A stretch of DNA of 15,732 nt from Thermoplasmata archaeon (GCA_030043865.1 JASHWZ010000163.1:1-15732), one strand, 5' to 3'. Shown: positions 6,252-14,032, numbered from the stretch's first letter. Numbers and translations: made by a program. The notes: generated from the letters alone by a model not told the origin.

Positions 6252-7880
6252 CTACGCGTCCCGCACGAAACGTTCGAGGGCCGCCGCGACACCCGCGATC
6301 TTCACCGGGTCGGCGCTCTCCTCGGCCTCGTGGATGCGCGACTCGAGGTCCATGCAGCCGAACACCAGCGCGGGCAGCGGCGCCCCGCTCGGGGTCGTCA
6401 GGCCCCGCAGGGCGCTCGCGTCGGTGCCGCCATACTCGCCCACGATGCCGTGGGAGCCGAGGGTCGCCCGCAGGATCCGCTCCAGCTTTTGCCCCGCCGG
6501 GTGGTCGATCGGAAGCGCGTACCCGGCGCGGCACCGCTCGGGAGGAGCGGCGATCCGCGCGAGCGGGGCGTACGTCGCGGCCCAGTTGCGCGCGTACCGG
6601 AGCGCGGCCTCCACGCCGGTCGCGAGCTCCATCTCTGGGATCAGTCGAAGGTCCACCGCGTACGTCGCGGTGGACGGGGACCGACCGTCGAGCCACCCGC
6701 GGTCAATCGCCGCCCGGAGGAGCTGGAGCGTCACGGGCACCGGATTGTGCACTCGATGCGGATACCCCGCGTGACCGGCCTCTCCGATGACCTGGACCGC
6801 TCGGCCCCCGGGGGGAACGGTGAGCGCGGTGGGTCCGGCGGCCTGGACCTCGAACGGTGCGGGGGCGAGACCGGCGAGTCGCGAGCGGAACGCCTCGGCC
6901 TCGGCCGCCGGCCCGCCGACGACGAGGGTCACCGCGCGGGGGATCTGGTTCGGCGCGTCGTTCTCCGCGTGGGCGGCGAGGAGCCGGAGGCGCGGGGAGT
7001 CGGCCGGCGGGCTCTCCAAGTCGAAGCGCGTCACGGTCGCTCGCCCGGTGATCACCGGCTCGGGCGCGTGCCGGTCCGGCCAGTCGGGCGACGGGTAGAC
7101 GGACCGCCACGTGCGGGCGATCTCGTGGAGCGCGACCAGTGCGCCGCCGTAGGCGAGGACGTCGTCGAGGGGAACGGGGGCCGCGAACGACCCGTCGAGG
7201 AACGCGAGGCCGCTGCAGCCGGCCGACAGCTCCGGGCTGCCGTCGGGGATCAGGGCGACGTCCGCGCGCAGGATCCGCTCGGGGTCGTCCGGCGCCCGCT
7301 GGGCGTCGCTGGCCCGGATCGCCTCGACGCCCCCTTCTCCGCCCGTCTCCTCGTCGCAGCAGGCGACGAGCCGCACGTTCCGCGGCGACGGGTCGGCGCC
7401 GTTCGCGAGTCGGCGCATCGCGAGGAGCGCGGTGACGACCCCGCTACCGAGGTCGTCCGCAGCGCCGCGACCGTAGAGACGGCCGTCGGCGCGGAGCGTG
7501 AGGGTGTGCGGCGGGCTCTTCCACCGGGCGACCTGCTCCGCCGGCACCGGAACGACGTCGTAGTGCGCGAGGATCAGGACGGTCTCCTTCGCCCCGACGT
7601 CGAGGTCGACCACGACGTTGGGCCGGTTCGCGCCGTGCCAGTCGGTCGGGCGGCCCCCGGCGACGACCGGGTCGAAGACCCGCGTCGCGAGTCCGTTCGC
7701 GCGGGCGGCCCGCACGATCGCGTCCGCCGTCCGCAGGTAGTTCGGCTTCTCCCACCGGTGGTGGACCGGGTCTTCCAGGTTGGTCGGTGCCGCGGCGACC
7801 AGCTGCGTCAGGAGGCGGAACGTCTCCGCGTCGCCGATCGTCGCGGCGGCGTCCCCCACGCCCGACTCGGTCGCGCCCAC
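6252..7880 (-). CDS. M20-family metallohydrolase (peptidase/deacylase-like)
   Basis: A di-zinc hydrolase of the M20 (ArgE/DapE/carboxypeptidase G2) superfamily, 542 aa. All metal and catalytic positions are present: His106 and catalytic-site Asp108 in LAHYDVVPV, bridging Asp142 in GRGAADD, catalytic base Glu177 and ligand Glu178 in CDEETGG, Asp213 in IPDGSPE and His517 in SRIHEAEES. It is longer than the usual 370-470 aa, mainly through an enlarged lid domain at about 230-410. There is no signal peptide or membrane segment, so it is cytoplasmic. The GTG start lies 12 nt after the DUF2070 stop; carS follows after 9 nt. The substrate cannot be assigned: a peptidase, an N-acyl amino-acid deacylase or a lipid-linked amidase would all fit. 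Confidence 0.85.
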   Translation of the reverse strand: MGATESGVGDAAATIGDAETFRLLTQLVAAAPTNLEDPVHHRWEKPNYLRTADAIVRAARANGLATRVFDPVVAGGRPTDWHGANRPNVVVDLDVGAKETVLILAHYDVVPVPAEQVARWKSPPHTLTLRADGRLYGRGAADDLGSGVVTALLAMRRLANGADPSPRNVRLVACCDEETGGEGGVEAIRASDAQRAPDDPERILRADVALIPDGSPELSAGCSGLAFLDGSFAAPVPLDDVLAYGGALVALHEIARTWRSVYPSPDWPDRHAPEPVITGRATVTRFDLESPPADSPRLRLLAAHAENDAPNQIPRAVTLVVGGPAAEAEAFRSRLAGLAPAPFEVQAAGPTALTVPPGGRAVQVIGEAGHAGYPHRVHNPVPVTLQLLRAAIDRGWLDGRSPSTATYAVDLRLIPEMELATGVEAALRYARNWAATYAPLARIAAPPERCRAGYALPIDHPAGQKLERILRATLGSHGIVGEYGGTDASALRGLTTPSGAPLPALVFGCMDLESRIHEAEESADPVKIAGVAAALERFVRDA

Positions 7881-7892
7881 GGTCGCCCCGGT

Positions 7893-9710
7893 TCACTTCA
7901 GCGCGAACGTAACGACCAGCGAGCTCGTGAGCAGCAGCAGGAACGTCGCCACGGCCATGTTGGTGAACATCGACAGGGTGTCGCCGAGCGAGGTCAAAAG
8001 GCGAGCGGTGAACCCGGGGCCGAGCACCCGGACCGACGGCACCTCCTTCGACCCGAAGAACACCTCGGCGGGCGCGAGGTCGGCTTTCGCGCGCTGGAGC
8101 ACCTCCACCGCGTCCCGGGTGAGCTCGTCGAGCGAACGTCGCTCGCCGACCGGGTTGATCCCCCCGTCGACCTCGTGGACGACGTGGTTGTCGGTGGTCA
8201 GGACCTCGGCGACGTCGACGACCCGTTCGAGCGCCCGCACGATCGGGTCGCGGAGCCCGAGGACGAGGTTGTTGCCGTCGATCAGGACGTAGCCCGTCGT
8301 TCGGCCGGCCGCCCGAACGGCGAGGGCGCGCATTCCCTGGGGGCCGATCCCGTTCGCCCCGATCCGGTAGTCGCCGCGCACCGCGACGCCGACCTCGACC
8401 GGTCCGTCCTGGGCCGCCGCGGCGGCGGCGGCGATCGCCGCGCGGGTGTCGGCGAGCAGCTTCTCGGCGGTCGGCGTCCCGTAGGTGATGTCACCCTTCC
8501 CTTCCACGTAGGAGTTGTGCGCATCGATCAGCGCGAGGCGGGGCCCGCCGTCGCGGGAGAGCTCGCGCACGAGACGGTCGCCGACGCTGAACGCGATGTC
8601 GTCGGTCGGTTGCGGCGCCTGCGACACGACGACCACCGCGACGTCGCCGAGGAGCTGGACGCGGGCGAAGCTCCCGGGGTACGGGGCGACGAGCGCGCTC
8701 GCCCGTCGTGGGAGCGGGTTCCCGAGCGCCCCCAGCACCTCGCGGCTCGCGGTCCCGATCCGGGCGACCTCCTCTTCCGTCGGAAGGTCGAGGTCGTGGT
8801 CGCTGGGAGTGTGGGGCACGAGGACCGTCCCCGCGTCGGGTCCGAGCCGCTCGGCGAGCTTCCGGGGCAGGTCGCTCGCCCCGAGCGCGGCGAACGGTCC
8901 CGGGTGGACGGTCGGCAACGCGACCGTCGCGTGCGCCCGCCCCGCTCGGAAGAAGGCGAGCAGGCTCACCCGAAGGTCCGCCGGCGCGGAGAACCGCTCG
9001 AAGAACGCCTCGAGCGCGCGCGTCGCACCCGGGTCGCGCAACGACACGTGGTCGAGGAGCGGTCGGATCAGCGAGATCCCCGAGCTCTGGAACTCGCGGC
9101 GGAGGGGCCGGTCCGCGGCGCGGAGCAGCGCGACCGCGCAGAGGAATCCGATCGCGAGGAAGAAGGCGCTCGCGACGACGACGCGCCAGGTCGGCGGCAC
9201 GAGGACGAACAGCCCGACGAGCGACAGCACCGGCTGCAGGAGCGCTCCGGGGAGCGACCAACCGTGGCTCGCGCGCGACAGCCCGAACAGGCTCATCTGG
9301 CGGAACCAAACGGCGGGACCCGCGAGGAAGGCCCCGAGGAACACGACGGAGGGGGTCGCGGTGGGCCAGAGCATCAGCGCGCCCCGCCAGACGAGCGCGA
9401 TCGGGAGTTCGACGAGCAAGACCACCACCGCGAGGAAGATGCTCCGACGGAGCTCGAGGCGGCCACCGAGGGCGGCGGAAAGGGGGCTCGTCGCGAACGC
9501 GGCGATGACCGCGGGGATCGCGAACGCGAGGAGGAATCCCTCGCCGACCAGCGTGTCGTTGGGATACCACAAGACGAACGCGAGCAGCGCGCTGAGGCCG
9601 AAGATCGTGGCGACCGCGACTGCGGCGCTGGGCGCGCGGAAGAACAGCGTGCTCCGGTGGACCGCCGGGGGCCCGCTGGCATCGGCGGGTGGGGTCGGCT
9701 CAGGCGTCAC
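7893..9710 (-). CDS. DUF2070 family multi-spanning membrane protein
   Basis: 605 aa, with the architecture of archaeal DUF2070/COG3356 proteins; function unknown. By eye there are about six N-terminal helices (around 28-48, 58-74, 90-108, 118-135, 155-172, 176-196), a soluble domain (about 200-580) and one C-terminal helix (585-603). The soluble domain holds clustered His/Asp motifs: PTVHPGPF (His269), VPHTPSDHDLD (His300, Asp304, His305), LIDAHNS (Asp396, His398) and TTDNH (Asp507, His509), which look like a metal site. An Ala run (427-433) is in a helix-like region. The frame is open further upstream, but GTG at 9710 is chosen because GAGGAGGTG lies 10 nt before it and the gene then overlaps the GGGP synthase stop by only 11 nt. 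Confidence 0.82.
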   Translation of the reverse strand: MTPEPTPPADASGPPAVHRSTLFFRAPSAAVAVATIFGLSALLAFVLWYPNDTLVGEGFLLAFAIPAVIAAFATSPLSAALGGRLELRRSIFLAVVVLLVELPIALVWRGALMLWPTATPSVVFLGAFLAGPAVWFRQMSLFGLSRASHGWSLPGALLQPVLSLVGLFVLVPPTWRVVVASAFFLAIGFLCAVALLRAADRPLRREFQSSGISLIRPLLDHVSLRDPGATRALEAFFERFSAPADLRVSLLAFFRAGRAHATVALPTVHPGPFAALGASDLPRKLAERLGPDAGTVLVPHTPSDHDLDLPTEEEVARIGTASREVLGALGNPLPRRASALVAPYPGSFARVQLLGDVAVVVVSQAPQPTDDIAFSVGDRLVRELSRDGGPRLALIDAHNSYVEGKGDITYGTPTAEKLLADTRAAIAAAAAAAQDGPVEVGVAVRGDYRIGANGIGPQGMRALAVRAAGRTTGYVLIDGNNLVLGLRDPIVRALERVVDVAEVLTTDNHVVHEVDGGINPVGERRSLDELTRDAVEVLQRAKADLAPAEVFFGSKEVPSVRVLGPGFTARLLTSLGDTLSMFTNMAVATFLLLLTSSLVVTFALK

Positions 9711-10467
9711 GGGCCCGGCGCACCTCCTCGAGGATCGCCCGGAAGCCGCTCCCGAGCCCTTCCTCCTCGGTGATCGTCCCGGTGACCAGCAGCTGCGCGC
9801 CTGCCTCGAGCAGCGCCCGGGCATCGTCGCCGGAGCGGATCCCCCCGCCGACGATCAGCGGAACGGAGAGCGCCGAGCGGACGGCCTGGACCATCGGGGC
9901 GGGCACCGGAGCGGGAGCGCCGGAACCAGCCTCGAGGTACACGAGGCGCATGCCGAGCAGCTCCGCGGCGAGCGCGTACCCCGCCGCCGCTTCGGGGTCG
10001 TCCCGGGGCACGGCGTCGACCTGACCGACCTCGCCGACCCGCATGCCGGGCGCGATCACGAGGTAGCCGAGCGGGATCGCCTCGAGGCCCATCTTCCGTA
10101 CCGCGGGCGCCGCGCGCGCGTGGGTGCGGATGACGAGGTCCAGGTTCCGGGAGTTGAGGAGGCTCATGAACAGCACGGCGTCCGCCTTCGGCGTGAGGGA
10201 GGTCGCGCCTTCGGGGAAGATCACCACCGGTACGTCGACCGCGGCCTTGATCGCCTCGGCGGCGGCGCCCATGACGTCCCGAGAGATCCCGGTCGACCCG
10301 CCGAGCAAGATCACGTCGCTACCGAGGTCGACCGCGCCCCGCGCGATCCGCGCGGCGGCGGCGCCCGGCGACTTGTCCGGGTCGATCAACGTCAGGTGCA
10401 CCGGTCCCCGCTCGAGCCGGTCGTGGAGGTACGCCTCCACCCGTCCGATGGTCAGCGGGGTCGTCAC
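9700..10467 (-). CDS. Geranylgeranylglyceryl phosphate synthase
   Basis: Joins geranylgeranyl diphosphate to sn-glycerol-1-phosphate, the first committed step of archaeal ether-lipid synthesis. 255 aa, TIM-barrel, usual length. Motifs in order: LTLIDPDK (25-32) at the metal/prenyl-diphosphate site, ILLGGSTGIS (53-62), FPEG (84-87), ADAVLFMSLLNS (95-106), VYLEAGSGAP (176-185) and VGGGIRSG (206-213) with VTGT (228-231) for glycerol-1-phosphate. The GTG start overlaps the UbiA stop (GTGA), so product and user of the pathway are coupled. A bacterial PcrB-type heptaprenylglyceryl phosphate synthase is the only near alternative and is ruled out by context. Confidence 0.95.
   Translation of the reverse strand: MTTPLTIGRVEAYLHDRLERGPVHLTLIDPDKSPGAAAARIARGAVDLGSDVILLGGSTGISRDVMGAAAEAIKAAVDVPVVIFPEGATSLTPKADAVLFMSLLNSRNLDLVIRTHARAAPAVRKMGLEAIPLGYLVIAPGMRVGEVGQVDAVPRDDPEAAAGYALAAELLGMRLVYLEAGSGAPAPVPAPMVQAVRSALSVPLIVGGGIRSGDDARALLEAGAQLLVTGTITEEEGLGSGFRAILEEVRRARDA
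9721..9729 (-). promoter_or_regulatory. Strong ribosome-binding site of the DUF2070 gene
   Basis: On the minus strand this reads GAGGAGGTG, a near-complete complement of the archaeal 16S 3' end, 10 nt before the GTG at 9710. It lies in the end of the upstream gene and decides the start. It is the best such site in the window, suggesting this membrane protein is translated on its own rather than only by coupling. Confidence 0.6.
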
Positions 10468-11312
10468 CGGAACGCCACCGCCAGGAAGGCGAACAGGGCC
10501 ACCGTCATCGCGACCTTGCTCATCGTCTGCTCCCAGTGCAGCCGCCCCGGCAGGTACGCCACCGAGACGACGAACACCACGTCCGCCGCGCCGACCAGCC
10601 CGAGGTAGATAATCCCCGCGAGCGAGCCGGCGGCGACGAACCAGAGCACGGGGACGACGCTGAGGACGATCGCCACCGCGACCGCGCCCCGGGCCACGCC
10701 CCCCGCGAACGGAAGACCGCGGCGCTTCGGGAGCGTGGCGCGCGAGCGGTCCCCTTCGACGTCCTCCATGTCCTTCACCACTTCGCGGCTCAGGGTCGCG
10801 AAGAACGCCATCGCCGCGAACGGCGCCAACACCAGCGCGTTCCCCGCCGCGGCCCCGCCGTACAGGAACACGAGGCCCGTGAGAGCCGCGACGATCGCGT
10901 TCCCGGAGAGCCCGGCCGCCTTCAGGCGGAACTCGTACGCCAGCATCCCCGCGAGGGCAGCGGCGAGCATCACCCCGACGAGCGGATAGACCAGGATCAC
11001 GGGCAAGGCGAGCTCGATCCCACCGACGAACAGCCCGACCGCGACGATCCGGGCCCCCCGCACCGAAATCGCGCCGGTCACCAGGGGCCGGTCCGGATGG
11101 TTGACGCGGTCCTCCTCGATGTCCTCGAGGTCGTTGAGGACGTTCCCGCCCGCGGTGACGAGGGCGGTCGACCCCGCCGCGAGCAGGACGTACGCCCAGA
11201 ACTCGCTCGACCCCGTGAGGCCGATCCCGCGTGCGACGAGGCCCCCCACGATCGTCCCGACGAACGAGACCGCGAGGTTCCCCGCGCGCACCAGCCGGAG
11301 CGCCGGATGCAC
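10464..11312 (-). CDS. Digeranylgeranylglyceryl phosphate synthase (UbiA family)
   Basis: Membrane prenyltransferase that adds the second geranylgeranyl chain to geranylgeranylglyceryl phosphate. 282 aa with eight or nine hydrophobic helices. The two Asp-rich, Mg-binding motifs of the UbiA family are clear: NDLEDIEEDRVNHPDRP (60-76; Asp61, Asp64, Asp68) and SREVVKDMEDVEGDR (175-189; Asp181, Asp184, Asp188). YEFRLK (126-131) is the conserved loop between them. Other UbiA enzymes exist in archaea, but direct coupling to GGGP synthase makes this assignment strong. It is the first gene of the minus-strand operon. The GTG start has no ribosome-binding site but has a TATA-like box about 27 nt upstream, so the transcript is probably leaderless. 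Confidence 0.93.
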   Translation of the reverse strand: MHPALRLVRAGNLAVSFVGTIVGGLVARGIGLTGSSEFWAYVLLAAGSTALVTAGGNVLNDLEDIEEDRVNHPDRPLVTGAISVRGARIVAVGLFVGGIELALPVILVYPLVGVMLAAALAGMLAYEFRLKAAGLSGNAIVAALTGLVFLYGGAAAGNALVLAPFAAMAFFATLSREVVKDMEDVEGDRSRATLPKRRGLPFAGGVARGAVAVAIVLSVVPVLWFVAAGSLAGIIYLGLVGAADVVFVVSVAYLPGRLHWEQTMSKVAMTVALFAFLAVAFR

Positions 11313-11335
11313 GCGGTGGGATGGCGGCGAAGGTC

Positions 11336-11346
11336 GCTTAACGATT
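11336..11346 (-). promoter_or_regulatory. Candidate TATA box of the lipid operon
   Basis: Read on the minus strand this is AATCGTTAAGC. The TTAA core lies 26-29 nt before the first base of the GTG at 11312, the expected spacing if transcription starts at the start codon. It is the only AT-rich patch upstream of the operon. Confidence 0.5.
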
Positions 11347-11409
11347 GGGGTGAAGGTGTCGCGCCCACCGGCGAGAACGCGGCTCGGTTACGCGTGCGTT
11401 CGCGGCGTG

Positions 11410-11416
11410 TTATATG
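11410..11416 (+). promoter_or_regulatory. TATA box of the M16 peptidase operon
   Basis: TTATATG stands out sharply from its GC-rich surroundings. The core (11411-11415) lies 25-29 nt before the ATG at 11440, which has no ribosome-binding site, so a leaderless mRNA is likely. This is the best TATA match in the window. Confidence 0.65.
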
Positions 11417-11439
11417 CGCCTTCGACACGCCGGCGGTCG

Positions 11440-12762
11440 ATGCCTCGATCCCCCACGGCGCGTCCGAAGCTCGACCGGTTCACGCTGCCGAACGGGCTGC
11501 GGGTGGTCCTCGCACCGGACGCGGCGAGCCCGACCGCCAGCGTGTGGGTGTGGTACCGGGTCGGCTCGAAGAACGAGCACCCGGGGATCACGGGCGCCTC
11601 GCACTGGGTCGAGCACATGCTGTTCCAGGGATCGCCGCGGTACGGCAAGGGCGAGATCGACCGGGCGGTCGTCGGTGTCGGCGGGGTCCTGAACGCGTTC
11701 ACGGACACCGATTTCACCGCGTACTTCTCGACCGTGCCCCGCGAGCACCTCTCGGTCCCGCTCGATATCGAGTCGGACCGGATGACGCGGGCGCTGATCA
11801 CCGACCCGGAGGTCGCGCGCGAGCGCACCGTGATCCACTCGGAGCGCGAAGGGAACGAGAACTGGCCCGAGTTCCGCGTCGAGGAGGAGCTGTACCAGCT
11901 GGCGTTCCGCGTCCATCCGTACCGATGGGAGGTGCTCGGCCGGCGGACCGATATTGAACGGATGTCGGGTGCCGAGCTGCGGGACTACTACCACCAGTAC
12001 TACGGCACCGGCAACGCGGTGCTCGTGGTCGCGGGAGGGTTCGACCGGGCCGCGACCGCGCGGGATGTGCGACGACGGTTCTCGCGACTTCCGAAGAGCG
12101 GCGGCGACGTCCGGGTGAGCGACGTGGAACCGCCGGCGCGGGGCGAGCGGCGCGCCGAACTGTCGGGACCCGGCACGACCCCGTACGTCGAGCTGGGCTG
12201 GCGCAGCCCCGCGTTGCGGGACCCCGAGACCCCCGCGACGATGGTGCTCGACACGATCCTCGGAGGAGAGAGCCGGCTGTTCTCGGCCGGCGGAGGTTGG
12301 GGTCGGGCGAGCGAGCACCCGGCCTCCCGACTGTACCGGGCGCTCGTCGACCCGGGGCTCGCCGTGCGGGCGGGCAGCGAGTGGCGGCCCCGCGAGTACC
12401 CGTCCTTGTTCACGATCCAGGCCCAGGCGGCCCGCGGAGTCTCGGCCGACCGGCTCGAAGAGGCGATCGACGGGGTCGTCGACCGGATCTGCCGGACCGG
12501 TCCGACGCACGCGGAGCTCGAGGACGTCCGCGCGAAGGCCCGCCGGGGAGCGACGCTCGCGTACGAGGGCGCCTCCCGGATCGGCTTCCGGTTGGGGTAC
12601 TTCGCGACCGTCGCGGACCTCGAGTTCGAGGACGAGCTGCTCGCGAAGATCCTCGCCGTCCGGCGGGACGACGTCCGGGACCGGGCCCGGGACCTGTTCC
12701 AGACGGCCGCGCGCACCGTGGTCCACTACACGCCGACGGAGGGGGTGCCCCGTGATGATTGA
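11440..12762 (+). CDS. M16-family zinc peptidase, catalytic subunit
   Basis: Insulinase/processing-peptidase-type metallopeptidase, 440 aa, the size of a single M16B subunit with two repeated domains. The inverted zinc motif HxxEH is HWVEH (His55, catalytic Glu58, His59) in GASHWVEHMLFQG. The third ligand is Glu135 in VIHSEREGNE, 76 residues after His59, exactly the family spacing. In the C-terminal half, RLYRALVDPGLAVRAG keeps the fold motif but has Val where the substrate-binding Tyr of the Arg/Tyr pair normally sits; the neighbouring subunit has that pair. No signal peptide or membrane helix is seen, so it is probably cytoplasmic. The ATG at 11440 is chosen because family similarity (FTLPNGLRVVL) begins soon after it and a TATA box lies 27 nt upstream; the open frame further upstream is spacer and antisense. 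Confidence 0.9.
   Translation: MPRSPTARPKLDRFTLPNGLRVVLAPDAASPTASVWVWYRVGSKNEHPGITGASHWVEHMLFQGSPRYGKGEIDRAVVGVGGVLNAFTDTDFTAYFSTVPREHLSVPLDIESDRMTRALITDPEVARERTVIHSEREGNENWPEFRVEEELYQLAFRVHPYRWEVLGRRTDIERMSGAELRDYYHQYYGTGNAVLVVAGGFDRAATARDVRRRFSRLPKSGGDVRVSDVEPPARGERRAELSGPGTTPYVELGWRSPALRDPETPATMVLDTILGGESRLFSAGGGWGRASEHPASRLYRALVDPGLAVRAGSEWRPREYPSLFTIQAQAARGVSADRLEEAIDGVVDRICRTGPTHAELEDVRAKARRGATLAYEGASRIGFRLGYFATVADLEFEDELLAKILAVRRDDVRDRARDLFQTAARTVVHYTPTEGVPRDD
12738..12747 (+). promoter_or_regulatory. Ribosome-binding site of the second M16 gene
   Basis: GGAGGGGGTG lies 7 nt before the ATG at 12755 and 4 nt before an in-frame GTG at 12752. The spacing favours the ATG. It is inside the end of the first M16 gene. 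Confidence 0.5.
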
Positions 12763-14032
12763 GTCGAGCCCTCTCCGGCTCGAGTACGCGGAGCCGATCG
12801 ACGGACTGCGCGTCGTCCGACAGTCACCCCCCGCGGGCGCGGCCAGTTTCTCCGCAACGTACGTCGGTCCGGCCGGTTGGGGATTCGACCCTGCGGCCGA
12901 GCGCGGCGTCGCGAGGATGGTGAACCATCTGATCACGACTGCGGCGGGCCGCCTCGACCGCGTCGCGCTCGCTCGCCGGCTCGACCGGGCCGGCGCGACC
13001 CTCTCGCGGGATACGAGCCCGGAAGCCGCCGAAGTCACCCTCTGGGGACCCGCCGACGCCTGGAGATCTCTGCTCCCGGTGCTGGCCGACGTCGTGCTCC
13101 GTCCCCGGTTCGACCCCGAGGACATCGCGCGGTTGCGCCGGCAGCTCTTCGAACGGCAGCTTCGAGAGGAGACGCAACCCGCGTCGCGCGCGGAGCGCGA
13201 GCTACGACGCGCGGTCTTTCCGCCCGGTCACCCGTATCGCGAGACGGGGCTCGGCGACCGCCGGACGGTCGAACGGGTCGACCGGGCGGCGCTCCGCCGA
13301 TTCCACCGAGCGCACTACGTGCGCACGGGGGCCTCGATCGTCCTCACCACGCGCGCTCCCCTCCGCTCGGTGGTGGAGGCGGTCCGGGAGGAGTTCGAGG
13401 AGCTGCCCCGGACGGTGCCCGAGCGGCTCGAGCTTCCGACGCTCTCCGACCGCCGGGCCACCACCGTGAGGATCGACCTCGCCGGCCGCTCCCAGGTGGA
13501 GGTCCGGGTCGGTGGGCCATCGATCCCCCAGTCCTCGCCCGACTACCCGGCGGCGTTCCTGGCCAACGAGGCGCTCGGTGGTCGGCCGCTCTTGGGGCGT
13601 CTCTTCCAGCGCGTGCGGGAACAGAACGGCCTCGCGTACCACGCGTCCAGCCATCTGGACACGATGCGGCTCGGAGGGTCGTGGACGGCCGCCGCCGGGA
13701 CGGGCCCGGAGCGGTGGAAGAAGGTCGTGCCGATGTTGGAGGAGGAGGTCGACCGCTTGCGGCGCCGGGGCGTGCCGCAGGGCGAGCTCGACTCGGTCCG
13801 GACGAGCGCGATCGGCGAGATGGCCCTCGCGCTCGAGTCGACGTCCGACGCGCACGAGCTCGCGGTCGAAGCCGCGTACCACGAACTGCCCCGGGACTAC
13901 TGGGCGACCTGGCCCGAACGGCTCCGCGCCGTGACCCCGGCCGACGTGCGGCGGGCGGCGCGCCGCGCGTTCGACCCGAACCGCTCCGCGACGGTGGTCG
14001 TGGGGCCGCTGCGGGCCCCCCGGGACGTATAA
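12755..14032 (+). CDS. M16-family protein, non-catalytic subunit
   Basis: 425 aa with the two-domain M16B layout, but the zinc motif is destroyed: where HxxEH should be, the sequence reads RMVNH (Arg54, Asn57, His58) in GVARMVNHLITTAAG, so zinc binding and catalysis should be lost. It keeps the C-terminal motif LFQRVREQNGLAYHASSH with Arg288 and Tyr295, the Arg/Tyr pair that clamps the substrate in the non-catalytic subunit of processing-peptidase heterodimers. It overlaps the catalytic gene by 8 nt (11 nt if the in-frame GTG at 12752 is the start), so one-to-one synthesis and heterodimer formation are likely. There is no signal peptide. This pattern of complementary losses is known from bacterial and mitochondrial M16B pairs; the substrate is unknown. 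Confidence 0.88.
   Translation: MIESSPLRLEYAEPIDGLRVVRQSPPAGAASFSATYVGPAGWGFDPAAERGVARMVNHLITTAAGRLDRVALARRLDRAGATLSRDTSPEAAEVTLWGPADAWRSLLPVLADVVLRPRFDPEDIARLRRQLFERQLREETQPASRAERELRRAVFPPGHPYRETGLGDRRTVERVDRAALRRFHRAHYVRTGASIVLTTRAPLRSVVEAVREEFEELPRTVPERLELPTLSDRRATTVRIDLAGRSQVEVRVGGPSIPQSSPDYPAAFLANEALGGRPLLGRLFQRVREQNGLAYHASSHLDTMRLGGSWTAAAGTGPERWKKVVPMLEEEVDRLRRRGVPQGELDSVRTSAIGEMALALESTSDAHELAVEAAYHELPRDYWATWPERLRAVTPADVRRAARRAFDPNRSATVVVGPLRAPRDV

Larger units (their letters stand above)
11313..11439. other. Divergent promoter region between the lipid operon and the M16 genes
   Basis: This 127-nt spacer is the longest gene-free stretch in the window. It holds two back-to-back TATA-like boxes about 70 bp apart, one per direction, and between them a short inverted repeat (ACGCG at 11377-11381, CGCGT at 11391-11395, 9-nt spacer). 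The two transcription units may share regulation, but the repeat is short enough to be chance in such GC-rich DNA. Confidence 0.55.

Noticed and set aside
6330..9773. A 3.4-kb open reading frame on the plus strand, antisense to the M20 and DUF2070 genes.
   Set aside because: Its product is a featureless Arg/Glu/Asp/Gly-rich chain with no recognisable motif. Such frames arise opposite real genes in very GC-rich DNA, and the minus-strand genes carry complete family motifs.
9711..9824. Upstream extension of the DUF2070 frame into the GGGP synthase gene.
   Set aside because: The added residues are Arg/Ser/Gly-rich with no membrane segment, and a strong ribosome-binding site marks GTG 9710 as the start.
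11377..11395. Inverted repeat ACGCG-N9-CGCGT in the divergent spacer as a possible operator.
   Set aside because: The arms are only 5 bp and made of common GC-rich words, so I mention it in the spacer entry but do not call it a site.
10536..11957. A plus-strand frame crossing the UbiA gene, the spacer and the start of the M16 gene.
   Set aside because: Antisense to UbiA and out of frame with M16, with composition typical of a shadow frame.
12800..12846. Possible pseudogene status of the second M16 gene because the zinc motif is missing.
   Set aside because: The frame is intact over the full family length, the Arg/Tyr motif is conserved and it is translationally coupled to the catalytic partner, which points to a functional non-catalytic subunit.
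11410..13125. A 571-codon minus-strand frame opposite the M16 genes.
   Set aside because: No motif and biased composition; both M16 genes on the plus strand have clear family signatures.
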